64,000 nucleotides of DNA from a virus. Numbering within the stretch: position 1 is the stretch's first letter; each line of letters starts with the position of its first letter. The DNA is taken from IMG/VR virus record IMGVR_UViG_3300044612_001981, positions 16,900 to 80,899 of that record; one strand, 5' to 3'. A program made the translations under genes and the position numbers. Below are positions 7,852-18,700 of this stretch, piece after piece. The notes beneath the pieces are model-generated. The model searched no databases. It was not told the DNA's origin and saw only the letters and a list, made by a program, of their open reading frames with translations.

Positions 7852-10662
7852 TTATACTTCAAGTGCGTCAAGTCTTTGGATTAGAAGATCTATCTGACGA
7901 CTCTGTTTTTGTATCAGCGCCAACATACCTGGTACTATCATATTGGTATTCCATCTTTCTGGAAGACCATCATCGTTGTAGTCTACGGCTGATGGATAGA
8001 CTAATTCAACTTCTTCTGCTATAAATCCAGGTATTAAAGCACCAAATCTTTGGTCAGATTCTGAAAGATGATCGGAATTATATTTAAATGCTCTTACTGG
8101 AATATCTAATAAGTTTTCTGGTTTAAGCAAATCTACAGAATCTATATCAACAATGTCAGTCTTGTATCTTCTACTTGAAGATGTATTTACTCTTAAAAAT
8201 CCACTTGATTGAGTTATAAAGTTTGAAGTAGATGCTGTTCCTAATGCATTGGCATATATGTTTCCACCAGGCAATAACTTTATTTTTACAGTTGTTCCGT
8301 TATCATCATTATTTGATCCATCATGACCAACCATTAAGTTTCCACTAATTCTTACGTCATTCCATCTAAATGATCGTGTTCCCAAATCAATGTTTGGGGT
8401 TCCTGGCATGTAAGGATAGCAGTGTGTAGTCCATCCACCAACAGATGTGTTTTTAAATCCAATGGCTCCTACAGATATTCCTCCAGTAGACACACCACCT
8501 AGCGTTGATCCAGTCTCAAAAAAGTTAGAGGTATTGTCTGTTCCGAAAGTAACCTTACCAATTGTTCCAGTAGCTGCAGAAAGATTTCCAGAAAAAGAGG
8601 CACTACCAGATGAAGAAATTGCAAAAGTTGTTTTTGTGCCATCATATGCTGTAAGTCCTGCTGAATTTAATACAACATATGACCCACTGGATGGTATTGA
8701 TCCTTGAGACGTATTGATAGTAAAATTGCCTGGTGTTATTACTATACCATTAGATGTTATATTTGTGATTTGATTGTTAGCAGTTGCAATTGCAAAGCCG
8801 CCAGCCTCTAGCTTTGTATCTAAAGCTACTTTGGTGGCATAAGTTGTATCTGTTCTTTGTGTCCATGATGACCCAGTCCAAGTTTTAAGGGCATTCCCAG
8901 CATTAGTCTGTATCCATATATCTCCAACTTTTGTGGCAGTAGGCTGACCATCCTGAACAAAGATAGCATTCTTTGTACCAATAGCAGTATTTAGTGTTGT
9001 GTATCCACCTTCAACAGTTATAAGTCTGCTGTTGATTCCTGCTGTTACCGCTGTTGTAGTATATCCATCAATCGTTGATCCAGCGCCCAATCCAATCACT
9101 GCATTTGTTGCGTATAATGTACCGTCTGCTCCTACTCTAAATTTAGCATTAGCATCTGGAGTATTGTTTCCAGCCCACATAACGAAGCTTCCAGAAGACT
9201 TTAAATAAACACTTTGAGCTGCTGTTGATCCAACTTGAATTTGTCCAGCACTATCTAGGATTATATTGTTTTTAGATAAGGTTGTATTTGTTATATTCCA
9301 GCTACCTATGCTTCCTGCATTTGCTGTAATTGTTCCATTTGCTGCAGACAAAGTCACTGAGTTGCTGCCATTTGCAACTTTAAGACCAGTTGAGTTTAGT
9401 GCAAATCCGTTGCCAGTTAGATTACCAGTGGCCGCATCAATTGTTCCGCTATATATTGCTGAGCCTTTTCCTCCACTTGGATTAGACATAAATATGTTTC
9501 CGCTAAATGTTCCGCCTTTTGCATTAATATCTCCATCTATAGTTAGCTTAGCCCCGTCCCACAAAAGATAATTTGAAGTTGGTCCACCAACTTTAAATAA
9601 AGCAGATTGGTTAGAGTCTATGTGCCAGTAGTTACTTGCATTAAATAATAGTCCTCGTTTGCCAGTTTCTATTCCATATCCAAATTTAAAGGCAGTTGAA
9701 TCTGCATCGCCAGCATTTGCCTTTGCTCTAAAAAATCCACTGACATCTACTGTGCTTGCAATATAAGGGGTTCCACCAACAGTAACATTTGTTCCAGCAA
9801 CATAGCTAGACGATGTGTTGTTGTATTCATCATATGTTGCAACTGCTATTTCATAAACCAAACCTGCACCTAATCCCGCAAGCCTGTATGAAGTTCCAGT
9901 TCCAGGAGAGTCCGCATATGAGTAGCTTGACTCTGGAGTAGTTATTGGCCTAAATCTTATTCTATATCCACGGATTCCACCTCCAGTAACTGCTGGCCAT
10001 GATATGTTTGCGTATCCGTTAAACCCTACAATTCCTGTGGTGTCTAGTCCGCCAGATGTGTTTACAGAATCAACGTTTCCTGGACCAGTTACATCTACTA
10101 CAATTGGGTCAGTTGCCTTAAATGGACCAGATATTACACTTTTTTTATGAAAATCTTGATCTCTAGTATCTACACGTATCCATCTATTATTTGTATCAGA
10201 CACCAAGATTGTTGCAGAGTTTCCAGTACCATTCCAAACTAAATACTCTTCTCCCGCAAAAGCTCCAGTTAGGCTTTCATAAATTTGTGCATCTATAAAC
10301 CACTTGTTCTCTGGTAAATTTTTGTCTATCAGATCCCACTTAACTCCATATGAAAGCAATCCAGGAGTTACGACTAAATTTGTAACTGGCCTAGTTAAAT
10401 CTGGGGTGTCTAGCGTAAAAGTAAAGTTTGGAGAGCGAGGACCTACTAATGTTTCTGAAGGATTTTCTGGGTCTTCATATAGATAGGCAAAAGCAAATTG
10501 ATACTTACCTCCTTGTACAACATTGAGTCTCAATCTTTGTACAGTAAAAGATCCTGGAGTTTTTTTGCTTGCATTCGCAGCAGCCTCAGTTGCTGTTGGC
10601 TCTTGGTCTGGTGGGATAACTTCTCCTCCACCGTCTATAACCTGAATCCATCTGAATGACAT
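7852..10662 (-). CDS. Tail fibre with fibronectin-III-like and C-terminal S74-type chaperone domains
   Basis: 936 residues. The N-terminal third has fibronectin-III-like sandwiches (e.g. FTVQRLRLNVVQGGKYQFAF, GYRIRFRP, YEIAVATYDEYN). The middle is a repetitive beta fibre shaft (GNIFMSNPSGGKGSA, NGTITANAGSIGSWN). The last ~120 residues resemble the intramolecular chaperone of the peptidase S74 family: SSSRRYKTDI, then RAFKYN, FGALIPGFIAEEVE and a C-terminal coiled coil. It would trimerise through the C-terminus and act in receptor binding. Its ATG overlaps the preceding gene (TAATG). Confidence 0.85.
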   Translation of the reverse strand: MSFRWIQVIDGGGEVIPPDQEPTATEAAANASKKTPGSFTVQRLRLNVVQGGKYQFAFAYLYEDPENPSETLVGPRSPNFTFTLDTPDLTRPVTNLVVTPGLLSYGVKWDLIDKNLPENKWFIDAQIYESLTGAFAGEEYLVWNGTGNSATILVSDTNNRWIRVDTRDQDFHKKSVISGPFKATDPIVVDVTGPGNVDSVNTSGGLDTTGIVGFNGYANISWPAVTGGGIRGYRIRFRPITTPESSYSYADSPGTGTSYRLAGLGAGLVYEIAVATYDEYNNTSSSYVAGTNVTVGGTPYIASTVDVSGFFRAKANAGDADSTAFKFGYGIETGKRGLLFNASNYWHIDSNQSALFKVGGPTSNYLLWDGAKLTIDGDINAKGGTFSGNIFMSNPSGGKGSAIYSGTIDAATGNLTGNGFALNSTGLKVANGSNSVTLSAANGTITANAGSIGSWNITNTTLSKNNIILDSAGQIQVGSTAAQSVYLKSSGSFVMWAGNNTPDANAKFRVGADGTLYATNAVIGLGAGSTIDGYTTTAVTAGINSRLITVEGGYTTLNTAIGTKNAIFVQDGQPTATKVGDIWIQTNAGNALKTWTGSSWTQRTDTTYATKVALDTKLEAGGFAIATANNQITNITSNGIVITPGNFTINTSQGSIPSSGSYVVLNSAGLTAYDGTKTTFAISSSGSASFSGNLSAATGTIGKVTFGTDNTSNFFETGSTLGGVSTGGISVGAIGFKNTSVGGWTTHCYPYMPGTPNIDLGTRSFRWNDVRISGNLMVGHDGSNNDDNGTTVKIKLLPGGNIYANALGTASTSNFITQSSGFLRVNTSSSRRYKTDIVDIDSVDLLKPENLLDIPVRAFKYNSDHLSESDQRFGALIPGFIAEEVELVYPSAVDYNDDGLPERWNTNMIVPGMLALIQKQSRQIDLLIQRLDALEV

Positions 10663-11549
10663 TATAAGAATCCTAAATTAATTTTATATTCTATGTCCAT
10701 TTCTACGCCAAGTACTTTTACTATAGGTGTAGACAAAACAGATCTACTTATGAGACCATACTGTGGATTGTATCTGTCATCATCATTAAGTCTTAATCCA
10801 TCTAAAAGCACTGTTGTAGACAGAGATGGTTTAGCTTTTGCTCCGACCTCTATTTTTGTTATTTTGGAAAAGTCGGTATCTCCTGATGACGTAAATGATG
10901 AATTAAAAAGATTGGACAGCTTATTAGTTAACACTTTATGACCAATAGATGTACCTCCAAAAAATCTAACTTCTTTGTAGTTAGAGGCTGAACTATAAAA
11001 TCTTGCATAAACATAGTCTAAGTTTAAATCAGATTGATAAAATGCAAAGCTTATGCTGTCCTCTACACCATACCCAGAAATATCAAATATAGTTTCTAAG
11101 CTATATGATTTAGAGCCACCATTTACAGCAGATATAGAAAAAAATGAAGATCCTATTTTTGGAGATGGGGAAAAAGCTTTTTCTGGCTGATTACCATTAC
11201 TGTCTAGCCAAAATGAAGTGTCTTCAAATGAAGATACATATTTCGAAGAGTAGTCAGTATTTTGAGCAAAGGCTGTTGGGAAAATTCCAATCTCTGAAAT
11301 AATTCCTTCCACATCCGTTGGGAGTATAGCTTTATATACTACAGCATAAGTTGTTTGTCCAGTAGAAGTATTTGTCTGAATGTCTATGCTTCCTAAGCTT
11401 ACTCCAGATCTGTAAAATTCAAACTGTAAGTCTGTGTCATTGACGGTTGGCGCTAATGAGCCTATACCTACTGCAATATCTTTGCTATTGAAGTTAAGAC
11501 CATTTGCTAGATAAGAGGTAATAAACCTTTTACCAAATTTTGTTATCAT
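10662..11549 (-). CDS. Putative baseplate or minor tail protein
   Basis: 295 residues. The N-terminus (MITKFGKRFITSYL, then GIISEIGIF) matches the pattern of baseplate-to-fibre connector proteins in which a sequence like ISEIGIF recurs. The C-terminal part is a beta sandwich with SLETIFDISGYG. It is translationally coupled on both sides, after the 129-residue gene and before the 936-residue fibre. It probably links that fibre to the baseplate. Confidence 0.65.
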   Translation of the reverse strand: MITKFGKRFITSYLANGLNFNSKDIAVGIGSLAPTVNDTDLQFEFYRSGVSLGSIDIQTNTSTGQTTYAVVYKAILPTDVEGIISEIGIFPTAFAQNTDYSSKYVSSFEDTSFWLDSNGNQPEKAFSPSPKIGSSFFSISAVNGGSKSYSLETIFDISGYGVEDSISFAFYQSDLNLDYVYARFYSSASNYKEVRFFGGTSIGHKVLTNKLSNLFNSSFTSSGDTDFSKITKIEVGAKAKPSLSTTVLLDGLRLNDDDRYNPQYGLISRSVLSTPIVKVLGVEMDIEYKINLGFL

Positions 11550-11935
11550 ATTATTATAGCTCCTTTTACTATGTCGCCTACGCTGTTTTTTACTTCAAAG
11601 GTAACTTTTAATAACCTGTTATTATTTGAGTCGTAGTATATTTCTGGATCAGTAATTACTTCTCCAGAAGAATATCTTTTACCTGTTGCTCCTATCAAAA
11701 CTATATCTTCTAGGTTGGGTGCAATTGCTGGCTCTGGTGGAGGATTCGGTGGCTCAAACGGATCTTCTTCTCCATCTCCTGGGAGCATAGGAAGGGTTAC
11801 TCGATTAGTGTATAAATTAACAACATCATATTGATCTGTTTTTAATACACCAATTAAAGGAGAGTCTAAGGGAAGCTGAACCTTAATTCCACCCGCTATT
11901 TGAGATTTTCCTATTTTAGGATTTTTTCTAGCCAT
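11546..11935 (-). CDS. Putative minor tail protein with Pro/Glu-rich linker
   Basis: 129 residues: basic N-terminus (MARKNPKIGKSQIAGG), beta strands, a Pro/Glu linker (EEDPFEPPNPPPEPAIAP) and a C-terminal beta domain ending GAIII. Family not recognised. It overlaps the next gene by ATGA. No good ribosome binding site; TAGAAT at 11942-11947 lies six bases upstream of the ATG, a possible leaderless start. Confidence 0.65.
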   Translation of the reverse strand: MARKNPKIGKSQIAGGIKVQLPLDSPLIGVLKTDQYDVVNLYTNRVTLPMLPGDGEEDPFEPPNPPPEPAIAPNLEDIVLIGATGKRYSSGEVITDPEIYYDSNNNRLLKVTFEVKNSVGDIVKGAIII

Positions 11936-11941
11936 ATAAAG

Positions 11942-11947
11942 ATTCTA
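11942..11947 (-). promoter_or_regulatory. Possible -10 box six bases upstream of ATG
   Basis: TAGAAT on the minus strand, then CTTTAT and the ATG at 11935. Weaker match than the other sites of this layout, and the 20-bp gap leaves little room for other elements. Confidence 0.3.
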
Positions 11948-11955
11948 CCATTTCA

Positions 11956-14900
11956 TTAAACATAAATCGACCTGCAGGTTATTCTTGTGGCTGGATCAGA
12001 GCTATAAGACTGGTCTATATCTAATACTATATATTTGCCTGCCGTCTTACCTGCATCTTCTGTAGAATACACTAAATTGCCTGGATAAGATATCTCTACA
12101 ACATCTCCTATTTCGATAATGGGATTTGGGAAAATATCAAGGGTTAGAACAGTCTGTTGTTTTGACCATTGAGTTCTCATCCATTCAGATAATTTTTTTG
12201 CCTCTTCTTCTCTTTGTATCCAAGTTGATTCAAATGCTACTTGCTCTTCATTTTTTGTTGAAGACAGTGCTGGGTCTAAGTACTCAAAAGGGTCTAGAGT
12301 AGTTATTGTTTCGCCAACAACAATAAAACTTTTTTCTCCACCGTCTGCTATATCAACAAATGCACCAGTGTTGTTTAGTATATAGGCATCAATCCCAAAA
12401 GAATTCATATCGTAACCTAATAGTGATACGTTAGGGTTTAAAATTATTTGGGGATACTTAACAATGCCAGGTCTTGTTGAGTATTTAGTAGAGATTTTTT
12501 TTATTTCTCTTGCAACTGGACCAAACTCTTTTATCCATGGAGCTTTGGTATCTGAATTAGATCCAGTAAAAACAAAATCTCCAAATAGGTTTTGCAAAGA
12601 GTTTGAAGATGAAATATACGAGCCATAATTATCATATGATGTATTTGAGTCAAACTCATCTTTAGTTAAAGCAGAAGCATATGCATAATCAAAGGCGGAC
12701 TCTCCTTCAATTCCAATTAAAGAAATGTTATTGCTTATTGCTACAGGGTCGGTATCTGTTATTATGATAGTCTGATTGTTAAATTTAATTTTAAACTTTA
12801 AAGAGCCAGCTGTTTCTCTAGAAACTCTAACATCTATTCTATAAAATTTGCCTCCAGAAACTCCAGTAATCGAATTGTCTTCAGCTGTTTGTGAATCTTT
12901 AAGCGGTGTTTGTTTTCCATTGACTATTTTAAACATCTGAACATCTCTATGATTAATTCCCTTATTAGCTACATTTTGAGATGTTGACATTCTTAATACA
13001 TAGCCATTGAGGCTAGAAGAAGAAAGTCCTATTCCTAAGCCAGCTGAAACTGCTTGCTCTCCAGTCACTCTTCCAAATTTATCTTTAATAAATTTAAAAA
13101 ACAATGCTGTTCCAACAGAGAAATATTTTTCTGTAGAAAGATTTACAGTTGATGCAGTTGGAGTAATTGATGCAGCATAGTATTCTGGAGATTTTGGAGG
13201 TGGGACAATTGTAAGAAGTGATCTTGATACTTCTATATTTTCACCGTCTGGCATCTTTTCGGTCTGCTTTAATGAGAATACTGATTGATCTCCAACGTTA
13301 GTATTTGCACTAAAATTCATTCTGGATCCAGTCCATTCGTCCCTTAGATCGTTTATGTTTACTTCATGAAGTTCTCCAACCCCCACACCCTTGCCAGTGG
13401 CGTTGAATGAATTTCTTTCTTTAATTCTGTATTTTAATGTTGATTTAAAACTTCCTATTTTACTTTCTCCCAACCACTTTGCTATATCTGAATCAGAAGT
13501 TATCCATTTATAATCTATTGCAGGTGTTCCGCTTATTGGAGCATACATAAATTGAATTGCATCATATTTAATAATTTCGTTATTAAGTAAAAGATATCCA
13601 GACTTATTATAGAAAGATGTATCTGCTAGGCTGCTGTATGCACTAATTGGTGCAAGGGAAACGGTGCCTAGTGGTGCATCTTTTTCTGGTGGCTGGGTTG
13701 GCAGTAATTTTTTTTGTAGAGCTGCTGCTCCTATTGCGGACGGAGGAGAAACATAAAGATTATCAGACGAACCTGAATAGTTCGTGCTTATTATTGGGGA
13801 GTATATTACTTTAACTGCTTTAACAGAAGGAACAGTTTCTTTGCTAAAAGATATTATATTGGGAAGATTTAATAATTTCTTTTCGCTTCTAAATTTAAAA
13901 ATAGACGCTCTAGTTTTATCAAACAAGTAGTCTCTAGGGTAAAACTGAAGAACATCGTTATTGTCAAATGTTGCTATCATTTGGGTGTCTCTGCATAAAT
14001 CTTGTATATGCTGCCAAACTGTTTTTGTATCTTCTGTATACCAAAATAGGGGGACTATGGTAGCAGTATCTGCTAAGTCTGTGCTATCTTTGTTATAGGT
14101 ATTAAATTTGTATGAAGTAAACCCTATTCCATCTAACAGCCTTCTAATAATAGCTTGAGATGGAGCATTCTGAATAACAATATTTGGAGCTAATATTTCT
14201 TGTAAAAACTTTGCCCCATCTAAACCTTGTATATCAATTTCTCCAAATTCGGATATAGTAAATGAATCAATATAGAATACTCCCTGGTAAATTGTGTCCG
14301 CACCTATTTTATGAAATGGTAGCATCTTTACATTTTTATATAAGTTAATATTAGACTTATTAAACGCTATAGTTTTATCGTACTCTATTCCCTTTTTATC
14401 AAATCCTTCTAAAGATAAAGACATTGCGTTTGCTGTAACTGATCCAACTGGGACAATTCCAGATGAATCATCCGAAGACATTTTTGAAATTTGAAAAGAA
14501 GTTACTCTATCAGAAACATCTTGTATATACCTTGCTCCAACTTCAATAACTCCAAGGTAGGAGTTTGCTTTGTTAATTGTGCTTACAGACACAGTAATAT
14601 TTTTAATATCTATTGGGGCTGATGGTGTTGTAAACTTTGTAGTTGACCATGAGGATGCACTTGACCATAGCCCACCATTGTAATAAAGCTGAACTAATCC
14701 ATCCTGTGGAACAACTGCATTTGTAGATATTGTTGCTTCTACATCAGCATAATTTTTTATTTTAATAGACCATGTGACTGGTTTAGAATATGAGGTTTCA
14801 AATTTAACTACTATTGTATTTGTAACGGCTGTCTGTGATGCTGGATACTCTACGTTAATATTGCAATTGACTAAAGAAAGGTTCTCGGCTGGTCCAGCTA

Positions 14901-15282
14901 GGAAATACTTATATTGGTTTTTTGCGCTAGCAAAATAAAGTCTTGTAGAAAGCTCTTTTGAAACATTATATTTAGGTACAGGAACTGGAACCATTTTATT
15001 TAATAAGAAATAACTTATTCCTGCAGACGAAGGTCTTCTTGGATCTATTATATTAGTTAATGGGAATAGTTTTTTATATGGATAGTATTGCTTACCAGTG
15101 GAAGAAATAGTTTGTGTTATTTGAAGGTCGCCTTCTGGATTTGCATCTGTTCCATTTGGCCCTCTTACTTTAGCGCCATTAATTAAATCATTCATATTAT
15201 ATTCTAGCCAGCATCCGCCTAACATTGAATATGCTTCAGATGTATTTATTTTATCTTTAGTTGCTTGACTTACTTCTATCAT
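11956..15282 (-). CDS. Large baseplate hub / tail-tip protein with lectin-like insert
   Basis: 1108 residues, following the Dit-like gene where siphoviruses encode the tail-tip hub (Tal-like). The N-terminal half is beta-rich and contains VTSFQISKMSSDDSSG and FPRDY-type baseplate segments. Around 700-860 lies a concanavalin-A-like sandwich (FKFIKDKFGRVTGEQ, YRIDVRVSRETAGSLKFK). The C-terminus has the IGDVVEISYPG strand typical of hub proteins. Start at 15282 is chosen because its ATG overlaps the stop of the previous gene; an in-frame ATG at 15315 lies inside that gene. Confidence 0.75.
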   Translation of the reverse strand: MIEVSQATKDKINTSEAYSMLGGCWLEYNMNDLINGAKVRGPNGTDANPEGDLQITQTISSTGKQYYPYKKLFPLTNIIDPRRPSSAGISYFLLNKMVPVPVPKYNVSKELSTRLYFASAKNQYKYFLAGPAENLSLVNCNINVEYPASQTAVTNTIVVKFETSYSKPVTWSIKIKNYADVEATISTNAVVPQDGLVQLYYNGGLWSSASSWSTTKFTTPSAPIDIKNITVSVSTINKANSYLGVIEVGARYIQDVSDRVTSFQISKMSSDDSSGIVPVGSVTANAMSLSLEGFDKKGIEYDKTIAFNKSNINLYKNVKMLPFHKIGADTIYQGVFYIDSFTISEFGEIDIQGLDGAKFLQEILAPNIVIQNAPSQAIIRRLLDGIGFTSYKFNTYNKDSTDLADTATIVPLFWYTEDTKTVWQHIQDLCRDTQMIATFDNNDVLQFYPRDYLFDKTRASIFKFRSEKKLLNLPNIISFSKETVPSVKAVKVIYSPIISTNYSGSSDNLYVSPPSAIGAAALQKKLLPTQPPEKDAPLGTVSLAPISAYSSLADTSFYNKSGYLLLNNEIIKYDAIQFMYAPISGTPAIDYKWITSDSDIAKWLGESKIGSFKSTLKYRIKERNSFNATGKGVGVGELHEVNINDLRDEWTGSRMNFSANTNVGDQSVFSLKQTEKMPDGENIEVSRSLLTIVPPPKSPEYYAASITPTASTVNLSTEKYFSVGTALFFKFIKDKFGRVTGEQAVSAGLGIGLSSSSLNGYVLRMSTSQNVANKGINHRDVQMFKIVNGKQTPLKDSQTAEDNSITGVSGGKFYRIDVRVSRETAGSLKFKIKFNNQTIIITDTDPVAISNNISLIGIEGESAFDYAYASALTKDEFDSNTSYDNYGSYISSSNSLQNLFGDFVFTGSNSDTKAPWIKEFGPVAREIKKISTKYSTRPGIVKYPQIILNPNVSLLGYDMNSFGIDAYILNNTGAFVDIADGGEKSFIVVGETITTLDPFEYLDPALSSTKNEEQVAFESTWIQREEEAKKLSEWMRTQWSKQQTVLTLDIFPNPIIEIGDVVEISYPGNLVYSTEDAGKTAGKYIVLDIDQSYSSDPATRITCRSIYV

Positions 15283-15731
15283 TATACTTCTTCCAGTGCT
15301 ATAGATACATCCCAAAATACTTGTTTCCCGCTTGCTGGACCATCTGTTATATTTCTTCTAACCATGGTTGATGAAAATGATGTAAATGCGGCAAGGAATG
15401 TCTCTGATCTTGTATCATTGTATGCAATTTTTACATTAAATGTTCCCTGTCCTTTAGCGCTTAAATAAAAAGCCTTTAGGTTTTCCGCCCCCCAGTATCC
15501 ATCTACCGTCATGGTGGTGTATGAAGGAAGCATGCTCCAGGAGGTGGACACTATCTTCTTGTCGGCTATAAAGAGCTTTCTAAGGCTTCCATTGGCCATT
15601 CTAGCGGTCTTCTCAAACCTTTCGGTATCGACTGATATTGGAGACCTATTATGCTCACTTAGGGCATGGAAGACTCCAGCATCGTCTTGTAAAAACAGTG
15701 CTGCTCCTACTGGCAAAACTAAAGATGGCAT
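15282..15731 (-). CDS. Distal tail (Dit-like) or minor tail protein
   Basis: 149 residues immediately after the tape measure gene, where siphoviruses encode Dit. It is beta-rich, with RFEKTARMANGSLRKLF and KKIVSTSWSMLPS in the middle and a C-terminal strand DVSIALEEV. Length is short for a full Dit and fits only its N-terminal tube-like domain. It would cap the tube and join it to the hub. Overlaps the hub ATG (TAATG). Confidence 0.65.
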   Translation of the reverse strand: MPSLVLPVGAALFLQDDAGVFHALSEHNRSPISVDTERFEKTARMANGSLRKLFIADKKIVSTSWSMLPSYTTMTVDGYWGAENLKAFYLSAKGQGTFNVKIAYNDTRSETFLAAFTSFSSTMVRRNITDGPASGKQVFWDVSIALEEV

Positions 15732-18700
15732 TATATATTCTTCCCCTGTCCTACCATTTTAACATTAACCTTGGCCTTTTGTCCAATAACAACTTCAGCC
15801 TTTTTAACAATCATATTGGATAGGGCTTCTACATCCATTCCTTCAGATGCATATATGTTTTGGTTAACAGTATAAGATGCTCCAGATGAGCCTTCTCCTC
15901 TTATGCCAAATGAAGGTCTATCAAAATTATATCTAGGCATTGCCGCTTCTGGATTAAATGGATTCATTGAGGCAGGAATTATAGATTCATTCTTGTGTAT
16001 CATTGCCAACATATCTTGTGGTACTACATTTATTCCAGATTCAAATTTAGGAACATTTACAAGTCCGCCAAGTTTCATTTTTACTGCTCTTAATACATAT
16101 TCGTCTAAAGTTTCAGTAATAATTTTTCCTTGACCAGGAACAATATTCATCATATGAACACCAGCTTGATTTTCATATCTTGAAGATTGTGCGCCGCCTC
16201 TAATTATTTGTTCTAATATAAATCTTGTGTTTGGGCCTATTAATCCTTCGTGAGATAATCCCTGTGCTTCTCCTAATACACCAATATCTGATATTCCTTT
16301 AACGTTAGGACCAAATATAATTCTTGCTATGGCACCAGATCTTCCGCCACCTGTTCCTCCAAAAGCACCTATTGCTGCAGCGGCAATTTTATTATCAGTA
16401 ATTGATCTTACAGTAGGAGCAACAAATGATTCTCCTATACCAATTTTAGATAAGGCCTCCATGTCTATATCACTAAGACCTCGGTATGAAACAGTTCCTT
16501 CTGGTATGGTAAACCGTGATACTAGTTGCTCTATACCGCTCTTTCTGTAATCAAGGTGTCCTGTTAGAGGCATCTCCAGAAATTCTCTTAAAGCGAGTAC
16601 TTCACTAGGGGTAATATTATATTTTTCTGCTCTTGATATTCTATCTAACTCAATTTCATTTTTGTATTTTTGTTGGTGATATTTCCAGAAATCGTCGTTT
16701 TTACTATGTTTGTCAAAAAGCTGCTTGTCTGGTGAACCTGGGGTTTCATGTACAGATTTATATATTGGCCCTCTAGTCTCATTCCAGTATCTGCCACCAG
16801 CCATCTTAAGTGCGTGTGTTTCTTCATCAATTGCCACCAACAATTTATGAAGCTGTAAATAATCTGGATTAGCTTCCTCTATTGCTTTAAATTCATTTTC
16901 TCTAAACGTGTTCCATTTTTTAGCTTCGTCAATAGCATCCTGAACTTCTTTGGTTCTAGGGAATGGTGCAGTTTCTCGTGTAGGAGGAACTATTTCATCT
17001 GCAGACGCCGCTACTTTTGGCCTTACTGTAGATGCAATTCTGCTTTCAAGAATAGATTTAGATGAGGTAGCGGCTACGTTAGCTGCAACTCCAGTTAGAG
17101 CTTTTGTACCATATGTTAGGGACCCTGTTGGCAGAAGAGTTTCTAGTCCTACTACTCCTAATCTATTAATACCATACGCACCGACTGCGCCTCTTACTGC
17201 TGCACTGCCAACTGCGCCTCCAAGAAATAGTGAACCAACGTTTAATGAGCTTAATCCATGATTAATGAGCAGTGCTTTTTTAGCCTCTGCATCTAAGCCT
17301 GCATTTTTTAGATCTTGAATTTGTTGAAATTTAGCTCTATTGTTTTGACTTAAAAAGAAAGGGTTTCTGCTGCCCTGGCCGCTTTGGTACATTGCGTATA
17401 ACCAGTCAGCAGATCTTCCAGTTTCTTTAACTGCTTCTTTTAAGAAATCCCAAGTCTTTGAAAGATTGCTTCTTTTGTCGGTTGGGGGAGCATTTCTACC
17501 GTGTCTGTGCCCAACTGGCCCACCTGCGTGGAACATAAGTGGGCCAAACCCATAAGCACCATTTCCAATACCGCCCATAGAGGCTCCAGAGCCTGCTAAG
17601 CGCATTGGATCTTTATCGATACCCATTCCTGGACCACGTGATTTGCCTGGCTGCTCTTGCATTTGATGCCAGTAATCTGATTGTTGTGGTGTTTTTCCAG
17701 TAAACTTAAGACCTGGAATTTCTGTTCCGCCCCAAATGTCTCTACCACTTGAAGGGTTGTATCTTAGCTCTCCCCATCTTCCAGTGTATGGACTTCCAGT
17801 TGGCTTTCCATCACTCCAGTAATTTGGTAGATCTGGTCGCCATGGGAAAAATGGAAGTTGCTGACGAATGCCACGTCTTACTGGTCCGCCATCTGCAAAC
17901 TTTTCTGCATTTAATGCATCGAAGGTCTCTACGCCATATTTTCTTACAGCCTTTTCTTTAATTACATATTCGCCGTTTGAAAGGTAAGCTGGAATAGAAT
18001 CAGATGTTCCTGTTCCTGCTCCTCTTATATGTCCACCAGCTGCTAGGGCAGGTGTTTTTGGAGCTGGCCCCATCCAGATTGGAGTTCCGCCAGTAGTGTT
18101 CTGTTTATACCTTTGTCCATCTACTATAAATGTTTCTCCTGGCTGTAGATCAAGTCTCTTTCTAATAGCATCACGAGCTTCTGCGTTTAAAACCTGTACC
18201 TTTTTGCCGTCGTATTCTTTAGTCTCTTTACTATCAGAATAATCTCCAGTTACCTTAATGTTTTCTCTTAGTGCTGGCTTTCCGTTTATACCCTTTACTG
18301 CGTCCACCACGTCTTTAAGAGTTTTACCATTTTTACCGCCCTTGATACTATCTGCAAGGGCTTCGTTTACTCCTGCACCCGCACCAGCTTTTGCTAAAGC
18401 CTCTAAAGCATTTTCCCATGGGGCAACTGGAACCTTTTCAGTAACTAATTGACTTCCGTTGTAATATGTTCTTTCCTTATATCTTGGCATTGCTGCACCA
18501 GTTGCAGCTTCCATGGCAGCTACAAAACCTGCTGCTGCTTCTTTATTTTTCTTCATATAATCTTTAACTGATAGACCTGCTGCTGCTGCATTACCATAAA
18601 GAGCAGTCATTGAATCATTTACTTTTTTGATTGCCGCTTCTTGTTTAGAGTATTTATCTTTTAATTTATCTAAACTTTCAGCCGCAATGGCCGCAGCGTC

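Noticed and set aside
15283-15315. Longer start for the tail-tip hub protein
   Set aside because: The extra 11 codons lie inside the preceding gene and the ATG at 15282 forms a stop-start overlap.
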